Assembly: GCA_004551905.1 (NCBI GenBank) | Contig: SFPL01000081.1 | Location: forward strand, 1-5,887 | Reading direction: 5' to 3' | DNA: 5,887 nt | Source of the DNA: Lentisphaeraceae bacterium | Lineage (GTDB): Bacteria > Verrucomicrobiota > Kiritimatiellia > RFP12 > UBA1067 | Shown here: positions 5,574-5,887 of the stretch, in pieces | Layout of the letters: every line of letters starts with the position of its first letter | Numbering within the stretch: the stretch's first letter is position 1 | The notes under the pieces: model-generated | What the model saw: only the letters and a program-made list of their open reading frames with translations | Told to the model about the DNA's origin: nothing | Databases searched by the model: none | Translations under genes and position numbers: made by a program

Positions 5574-5887
5574 ATGCGGAAGACGAGGTTTATAGAGAAT
5601 GGCCGATGCTACCACCTGATTAGCCGGCTATATCCACCAGCCGTTAGGCTGCTCGCGAAGCGAGGCGCTATGCGTGGTGCACATCAGGCGTTTTTCTCGA
5701 TGACGACGAGAAGACGCGGGCGATTAAGCTGCTGCGCCGGGTCGAGGAGTTCATGCGCACGTACAAGCAGCATTTCACGATGTCGTTCAACGCTCGGCGC
5801 GACCATCATGGCACGATGTTCGAGGGACGTTACCACGAACGCAACCACAAGCCAGAGAAGCCGGTGATGTGGCGGACGGCGGCCTAC
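5574..5887 (+). pseudogene. Y1 (IS200-like/REP-associated) transposase, broken and cut by window end
   Basis: The first 19 residues, MRKTRFIENGRCYHLISRL, match the start of the Y1/RAYT transposase family, single-strand HUH nucleases acting on hairpin repeats. Three lesions follow. In intact relatives, as I recall them, this motif runs straight into an AHRAFF-like segment; here 48 nt (5631-5678) intervene before AHQAFF (5679-5696). The T-run at 5691-5695 appears one base short, so the family text LDDDEKTRAIKLLRRVEEF continues in another frame from 5696. Then VEEF joins directly to MRTYKQHFTMSFNARRDHHGTMFEGRYHERN, which normally lies well downstream; the HUH motif (HxH after a YxVMSNH-like stretch) is absent. 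The second frame is open to 5887. The product would be inactive. Family certain, lesion details inferred from memory. Confidence 0.82.
5631..5678 (+). repeat. 48-nt in-frame insertion with cloverleaf-like dyads
   Basis: Four complementary stems nest without conflict: CACC (5635-5638)/GGTG (5676-5679) encloses AGCC (5639-5642)/GGCT (5647-5650), CTCGC (5652-5656)/GCGAG (5660-5664) and CGC (5666-5668)/GCG (5672-5674). The 48 nt add exactly 16 codons at a point where I expect the transposase family to be continuous. A perfect palindrome TAGCCGGCTA (5621-5630) abuts the left edge. It may be a small palindromic or REP-like element. Confidence 0.45.

Noticed and set aside
5635..5679. The cloverleaf-like insert as a tRNA-like gene
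   Set aside because: It is only 45 nt, with no T-loop consensus, no standard acceptor length and no recognisable anticodon arm.

Overview
The window is high-GC bacterial DNA carrying one compact redox operon on the + strand, with mobile or repeat-family debris on both sides. The Rhs-core sequence on the left and the Y1 (IS200-like/REP-associated) transposase remnant on the right resemble families I associate with gut Verrucomicrobiota/Kiritimatiellota/Lentisphaerota. That assignment is from memory of family style and is only moderate. The rubrerythrin and the multidomain CoA-disulfide reductase fit an anaerobe or microaerophile.

Layout: (1) 1-213 is non-coding, rich in small dyads, and ends in an extended -10 promoter. 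(2) 214-1176 is a tip-less Rhs core fragment, missing the N-terminal shell and any toxin domain. (3) 1177-1338 is a regulatory gap with two tandem sigma70-like promoters and a 9-bp inverted repeat. (4) 1339-5478 is a tightly packed operon of four genes: rubrerythrin; 17 nt later a ZIP metal transporter; then, by an ATGA stop/start overlap, a hotdog acyl-CoA thioesterase; then, by a second ATGA overlap, an 817-residue CoA-disulfide reductase/rhodanese/TusA/DsrE fusion. (5) 5479-5573 is an AT-rich gap with a 13-bp tandem repeat carrying -35-like boxes. (6) 5574-5887 is a broken Y1 transposase gene with an in-frame 48-nt insertion, a frameshift, and apparent loss of the catalytic HUH segment. It runs off the window.

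Inferred joint role: rubrerythrin removes peroxide with a diiron centre and a rubredoxin site. The ZIP carrier may supply Fe(II), Zn(II) or Mn(II). The large flavoprotein fusion would keep low-molecular-weight thiols (CoA) and sulfane sulfur reduced, passing sulfur between rhodanese, TusA and DsrE modules. The thioesterase could recycle CoA from acyl-CoA. The operon therefore looks like an oxidative-stress and CoA/sulfane-sulfur homeostasis unit.

The most unusual structural signals are the low-complexity, G-poor, directly repeated segments inside coding sequence, two of them exactly at domain linkers of the fusion protein, and the cloverleaf-like insertion in the transposase remnant.
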